From Patiria miniata (lineage: Eukaryota > Echinodermata > Asteroidea > Valvatida > Asterinidae): a DNA stretch of 64,000 bases. Location of the stretch: the NCBI RefSeq assembly GCF_015706575.1, contig NW_024037072.1, positions 27,777,162 through 27,841,161 on the forward strand, written 5' to 3'. Under the pieces are notes generated by a model. It was not told where the DNA came from, made no database searches, and saw only the letters and a list, made by a program, of their open reading frames with translations. A program made the translations under genes and the position numbers. Below are positions 59,179-64,000 of the stretch, one piece after another. Each line of letters opens with the position of its first letter. Position 1 is the stretch's first letter.

Positions 59179-59425
59179 CTGGAAAACCGCCCTGTCATGC
59201 ATCAAAAAGATCAAAACCAATCATGTCATAAAAAAAAACAATTCAAGAAATACAAACGTTGAAGATATTTACTTGTCTAAAGAATACATACATCATGTCT
59301 TTATAAAACCTTTAGGTAAATAAAAATGCCTTATGTTGCTGTTTAATCGCAACTTTGTAACGATCACAGAGGAGGAAAGTGAGAACTGGTTTTTGCTCAA
59401 ACAGAGGTAGCTGGTAGCTACTCAC

Positions 59426-59515
59426 CTTTAAAAAATCGTCCAAACGATTTTTTTTGAGATATTGGGAAGTCCTGCTGCGGGGAACTTTTGGAAATTACAG
59501 GAGTAGTAAATTCTC
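59426..59515 (-). CDS. N-terminal linker exon B (duplicate, possibly alternative)
   Basis: It resembles exon A in sequence (both hold ISKSSPQQD) and encodes EFTTPVISKSSPQQD, FPISQKKSFGRFFK without a stop. Acceptor TTTTCAG, donor GTGAGT. It ends in phase 1 like exon A but starts in phase 1, one base different from A. The two cannot be spliced in series in frame. It could be an alternative exon or a decayed duplicate. Confidence 0.5.
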
Positions 59516-59799
59516 CTGAAAACAGCGCTGTTATGCATAAAAACAAGAAAAATACAAACACTGCATATTACGTTTGCACGTCTGAAGGATGTGACAACGA
59601 TATTCGACCGACTGATCGACTGACCAACCGACTGACCGACCGACCGCATGTGTTGTGTTTTAAACCACAACGCCCATCTGAAACTGGTATGGTCTGGATC
59701 TGGATCTGGATCAATACTGCAAGCAATCTCCCGTTATGGGATGTATAGGTTGCAGGTGTGTGTGGCTGGGGGCACTAGTAATAAGGCCAAAAAAAAAAA

Positions 59800-60137
59800 A
59801 ATCGGTCTCTGGTCAGACCAAAGTTCCGGAATTGACGCGGCCACGCGGCTTTTTTTATTTTTTTCTTCTTCTTCATGCTTGGATTGTACACACAAGGTGG
59901 ATACTATTTTGCTTTTTTGGTGTTCTCATGTACATTGGTGTCCTCCATAATTTGCCTTGGTGCTTTCGATCATTTGCCTTGGTGCAATTTCCCATTCCTT
60001 GGTGCTCTTTGGTAAAAATAAAATGAGGAGGTGCGGAAATAGAGGGCGCTGTTGGAGCTACCGCGGAACATTTTGGAAAAAAAAAGATCGACGCGCATGA
60101 TTAAAATCGACGCGCGCGCTGACCAGAGACCAACTTA
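59800..60137. mobile_element. Short TIR element, GGTCTCTGGTCAG ends
   Basis: ATCGGTCTCTGGTCAG near 59800 and CTGACCAGAGACCAA near 60119 are inverted. They enclose GC-rich, non-coding sequence that abuts the LINE fragment. Confidence 0.55.
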
Positions 60138-60169
60138 TTTATTTTGTTGGCCTTAGCTCTGCTTTTTAT

Positions 60170-60735
60170 ACTCGACAAGTTTAGTTTCAAAATAGATTGT
60201 CCTTCAATGCATCAAGTGAAGGGGCCTCTCTTACAGATGCTGGGAGGAGGTTCCCTTCTGCAGTAGTTCTTGGTAGGAAGGAGTACTTGCGAGTTGCGAC
60301 TGTCCTTGTTTGCGGGTTGTCGTGTGAAGGATATTGATCCTGTTGTGCGAGTTTGTACACCCATCGTGCTTAAGATAATGATGAAGATGGTCAGAATTTA
60401 TTGCTGCTCTGTGATGTATGGATTTGTATAGCAAAGACAGGCGTGCAACCATTCTGTGTTCCTCTAGAGGTCTCGAATTTTGCCTTGAAATTATGGAGGA
60501 AACACTATCGGTCTTGGTGTGTTGGTTTGTCACAAATCTAGCGGCTCTGCGTGGTTTTTTTATGAGATGGATCCCAGATACTAGCACAATATACTAAGCG
60601 TGATGGGAGAACAAGGGTTTTATGGGCCGCTTCTTTTACCCGTGGAGAACAGCTGCACAGATTTCTATGGATGAGACCCGGCAAGTGGTTTCCCTTTGTA
60701 GCTACTTTACTGATGTGTTGTGCCCAAAAAGGCAA
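60170..60735 (-). pseudogene. LINE reverse-transcriptase C-terminal fragment
   Basis: The minus strand encodes HISKVATKGNHLPGLIHRNL, CSPRVKEAAHKTLVLPSRLV, YCASIWDP, then RRAARFVTN and LEEHRMVARLSLLYK. After a frame change come YSFLPRTTAEGNLLPASV and EAPSLDALKDNLF. This is the conserved end of CR1/L2/jockey-type LINE ORF2. It is broken by at least one frameshift and lacks the catalytic core. Confidence 0.85.
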
Positions 60736-61880
60736 GTCAACTTACTAACTTAATGTTTACACCTAAATAAGTGTGGGAACACTATACAACGCACTGCATG
60801 GAGACATGTACAAGATGTGGTTACTATTTAGTATACTACATGTATAGTTTCAGGTGCATGCTGTGTACACCTGTGTTTTGTACACCGCACAACTGCGTCG
60901 TGACGGTTCAATCGGAAAAGCCAACGTCGAAATCATCAATTTTTTAGTCAGTGTTGTTCTGTTTCAACTCACATCGGTCGTTTGCTTCATGAATGACTTG
61001 CTGCATAATATTAGGTGTGTTTAATCTCAACTAGTTGGATAACGAGGGAGAAGCAACGTTTCGCGGTCGGCATGACGTTTAAATACAAAGAGGCAAGCCC
61101 ATCGATGGCAACATGCGCGAAACCTCACGTTTTCCCCTTCGCGATATAGACTGAGAGCTGGAAAGTGTTTTATCAAAATTTTGGGAAGCATTTTGTCTTA
61201 AAGCATATTAATAAATACCTTGGAGAGCTGATGGTTTCTGATTGGTCGAGACTCGATCACGTGGCCAGGCATGAACGGTGATAATGGACCGGCTTCAAAG
61301 ATCAAGCGAATAAATGGCCCCTGAACCAGCATTGATGAAGCCCCGTTCAGCCCCATGCAAGCCAATGATTGGTCAAATATAGTAACAGTCCTGCGGTAGC
61401 TTGTAACAAAGAGCACTGCACATGCGCTCAACCCCCATCGCGTGAGACTGACGCGCGCGTACGCAACACAGTTGCTAGGGATGCGTGCGTGCGCGCGCGT
61501 AAGGAAGTATTGAAATGACATCGTACAGCAGTGCAGTATATACTGAGGATGTTTACGACGAAAGCGTAGATCTACGATTTTCTTTGAACACTTCACCCAC
61601 CGACATATTTACCTTTCCTAAACCAAGCATCTTTGTAATTCCGGACACAAGGAATGTGTAAACGAGATTTCAGCTTCCTCCATCAGGTAAAGATATGAAA
61701 ACATTGTTGTAATTTGTTTCGCTACGGCAGCAGTTTCTGTTGAGTTTACGTCGTTATAGCTGTTAAGCTAAAATATGGCCCATGAACATGAACACAAAAA
61801 GTCTGGAAATATCGCCGAAAGAAAGTCACAAAATTAGAGCATTTTAACTGTTTATTTCGTTAAAAAAGGTATTTATTAAT

Positions 61881-62001
61881 GGGAATAACATGGCGAGTAT
61901 CCGGTCTCCACTGCGTGATAGTGACCGCTGTTAACAGCGGTCACCCCCACACCCGGTCATTATCACGCAGTGAAGACCGGCTCCTCACACTGTTATTCCC
62001 T
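61881..62001. repeat. Palindromic element, about 120 bp
   Basis: GGGAATAACA to CGGTCTCCACTGCGTGATA is answered by TATCACGCAGTGAAGACCG to TGTTATTCCC, with the short palindrome GACCGCTGTTAACAGCGGTC near the centre. Confidence 0.75.
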
Positions 62002-62175
62002 TAGTATCATCGACCCTGATCACAGAATGACCAGTCTTAAGTTTCGCTAGATCAGACTAAAGTCTATTGGCGCCGCCATGCCTAATGGGGCCAATTCGGT
62101 TACATTTAATCACAACTTTGAGAGCAAGAACGAATCCAGTATCATTTGATAGCTTGGAACTTATAGATTATGGAC

Positions 62176-62440
62176 ATTTAACGTAAGAGTGATTTTAGAT
62201 CAGACTAATTAACTTAAGAGCGACGCAAAAAGCGAGGAGGGGCGTGGCCGTCACCTCCTCTTTTTCCTTATCGCTGATACCGTTACAACGCAACGGTAGA
62301 AAAGAAAAATAAACCAGTTGGTATTGATGCCTTGGCACTTGAGGAACATGAAAATATAACTTAAGAGTGATTTGGGGCTAGACTTATTAACTTAAGAGCG
62401 GCGCAAAGAGCGCAGAAGGGGCGGGGCCGCAACCCCCTCC
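62176..62440 (+). repeat. Imperfect tandem duplication
   Basis: AAGAGTGATTT, AGACTAATTAACTTAAGAGC and GGGGCGTGGCC-like blocks appear twice about 180 bp apart, in the same order. No coding signal. Confidence 0.65.
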
Positions 62441-63619
62441 ATCCCTCCACGTACATTGTCCCTTTATATATCGTCGCAATGCACTTTTTTATCGTTCCAA
62501 GTTTCTCTGACCGGTTTGTTTGATGTCTTGCGGTCATTTTGACACCATGTTAATGAACTTAGGGCATACCTACGGTCACAAAATGTCCATTTTGCAAGCA
62601 CGGGTAGGCCAAAATGTTAAACTTTCCCATTACATGCATTGACCATGTTTAATGTACATGAGAGTGCCGACCTTAAATGACCATGACAACAAAACATTTA
62701 AACTTCACAGATGTTTGGGATCCTTTCATTAGAGATATCCACTTTTACTTACACAAAAAATGTAATTATGCGAAACGCACATCAGGTAGTAGGAGCTGAC
62801 GATTAAAGAACAGTAGTACACACTACATATCAGTTTGGTAGTCTATGTAATAGACCATGGCATACCACGGCCAATGCGTGGACAGATTCGCTGATTAATT
62901 AGGCAAAACCCCACCTCTTGACCTCCTAGATTTTGACCAATCACCGGGCGCTTTCTATATCGGGTCTTTGGTCATTAGCCCGTTTTGCGTCATAGACAAT
63001 GGATTTTTAAAAAAATGTGTCACGCGCTTGTATCATGTTATGCGATATGGCGCCCGGCTGTTGTATTACAAAACACTGCAATCGAATTGACCAATCATAC
63101 TATTTAGTCCTGATTAAGGAATGAAATGACGTCAAGATTTAATAAAGTCGACTCCGATTGGCTGGCGCGCGGCTTGCATATATCTGCATGTCTAGACATA
63201 TCAGACGTTATACAGGAATTACGCGATGTTGCGCACTGATCCAACGAATTATAGCAACAGCGCGCGCCTGTGCGTCGTTCCAATGCTTGTGTGCGCTGCG
63301 CCGAATAACAAAACGAACAACTAATTTAATTTTTCCTACGGTGCTTCTTAAGAAGCGCCGTTGGAAATGCCTGCTTTCGTTGATTTCTTCAAAATGAGAG
63401 CTTGCCAGAAAAGATAATTTCACAGGGAGTTTAGTCCCCTTACAATTTTTCAACCAGTATGTTTTTCAACAATAATTACGACGGTTACTTTTTTGGATAG
63501 CTGCAAAATGATGGACTCGGGCTTAATGGTATAGTACTTTGGTTACTATGGGTATAGTACTTTTCGCCCTGCACAGAAAGATAGCAAAATGTGACTCGCT
63601 TTCGGCCAATCAAGACACA

Positions 63620-63834
63620 GAAACTGTGGGTGAGGTGTTATAATATACAAATATTGAATGCTTCGAGTGGTGTAGTAAAACTAGCTTCCCGAGGTGATCC
63701 ATGGACCATTCTATTTTCCCGAGGCGAAGCCGAGGGAAAATAGAATGGTCCATGGATCACCGAGGGAGGCTAGTTTTACTTCAACACGAGATAAAGCATT
63801 CAATATTTGTTTTATAACACTTCACCCACAGATT
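63620..63834. repeat. Large palindrome, about 215 bp
   Basis: Arms run from CTGTGGGTGAGGTGTTATAA to CATTCTATTTTCCCGAGGCG and back. The pairing is nearly continuous around GAAGC at 63725. Confidence 0.8.
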
Positions 63835-64000
63835 CTGCTTGATTTTAATGTTTTACATTTATTTAAATCTGAACACAGTTGAAATAAACTTCAATTTCAA
63901 TACAAAATTGGTGGAAAATGTATTTCTCTCTTAAAAACTAACCCTTCACGAAATGTTTGAACCCAAGTCTGCGGTGCGCTCTCTTTGGAATAATACGCGC

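Larger units (their letters stand above)
59516..64000. other. Upstream interval, no gene recognised
   Basis: It should contain the first exon and promoter of the kinase, if they are inside the window, but no exon with a start codon could be supported. It holds a hairpin element (59800-60137), a LINE fragment (60170-60735), two larger palindromes and a tandem duplication. The open frames at 61198-61596 and 63158-63453 have no recognisable motif. Confidence 0.5.

Noticed and set aside
61198..61596. 132-residue minus-strand frame as first kinase exon
   Set aside because: It has no MG myristoylation start and no link in a phase compatible with exon A or B that I could support.
63158..63453. Overlapping frames on both strands as a small gene
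   Set aside because: No recognisable motif, no splice or poly(A) signals; the codons look like ordinary intergenic sequence.

Overview
The window looks like nuclear DNA of an invertebrate deuterostome, most likely an echinoderm, with hemichordate or amphioxus as alternatives. The reasons are intron-rich genes with GT/AG splice sites, a fucolectin-type lectin, a metazoan NOP53, a Src-family kinase with SH3 and SH2 domains, TTAGGG-type repeats, tRNA-derived SINEs and a very high load of small inverted-repeat transposons. I see no bacterial, viral or organellar gene. The species call is inference.

Layout. (1) 0.9-4.2 kb, plus strand: the 3' part of a lectin gene with two tandem fucolectin (F5/8 C-like) domains, each split over three exons. 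(2) 6.4-21.8 kb, plus strand: a complete 13-exon NOP53 (GLTSCR2) gene for a 60S ribosome-biogenesis factor of 442 residues; its introns carry many MITEs, a SINE and a 20-21 bp minisatellite. (3) 21.8-24.4 kb: the convergent intergenic interval, with a MITE and a 21 bp minisatellite. (4) 24.4-59.5 kb, minus strand: one Src-family tyrosine kinase gene of at least 11 coding exons over 35 kb. Its reading frame and splice phases fit throughout, but the predicted protein has lost the HRD aspartate (HRQ), the DFG glycine (DFR), the first glycine of the Gly loop and the activation-loop tyrosine. It keeps the SH3, the SH2 arginine, the VAIK-type lysine, the alpha-C glutamate and the C-terminal regulatory tyrosine. 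I read it as a Src-family pseudokinase, the most interesting gene here. A second, similar N-terminal exon lies 250 bp upstream. (5) 59.5-64 kb: no gene recognised; a LINE reverse-transcriptase fragment and several hairpin elements.

The kinase introns hold nested fold-back elements (28.7-29.1, 29.3-30.8, 33.4-37.4, 38.6-44.3 and 50-57.4 kb) and a family of about 1.4 kb Helitron-like elements, with at least four near-complete copies. Two of these copies can be checked against empty sites in the opposite arm of the 50-57 kb inverted repeat. The family carries repeated CRE-like (TGACGTCA), ETS-like palindromic and CTCF-like motifs, so it could spread regulatory sites. A Penelope-like fragment at 41 kb is followed by a hammerhead-like motif.

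The three genes do not form a pathway: a secreted lectin, a nucleolar assembly factor and a signalling adaptor or pseudokinase lie side by side. All exon models come from reading splice signals and protein similarity by eye. No alignment, fold or transcript data were used.
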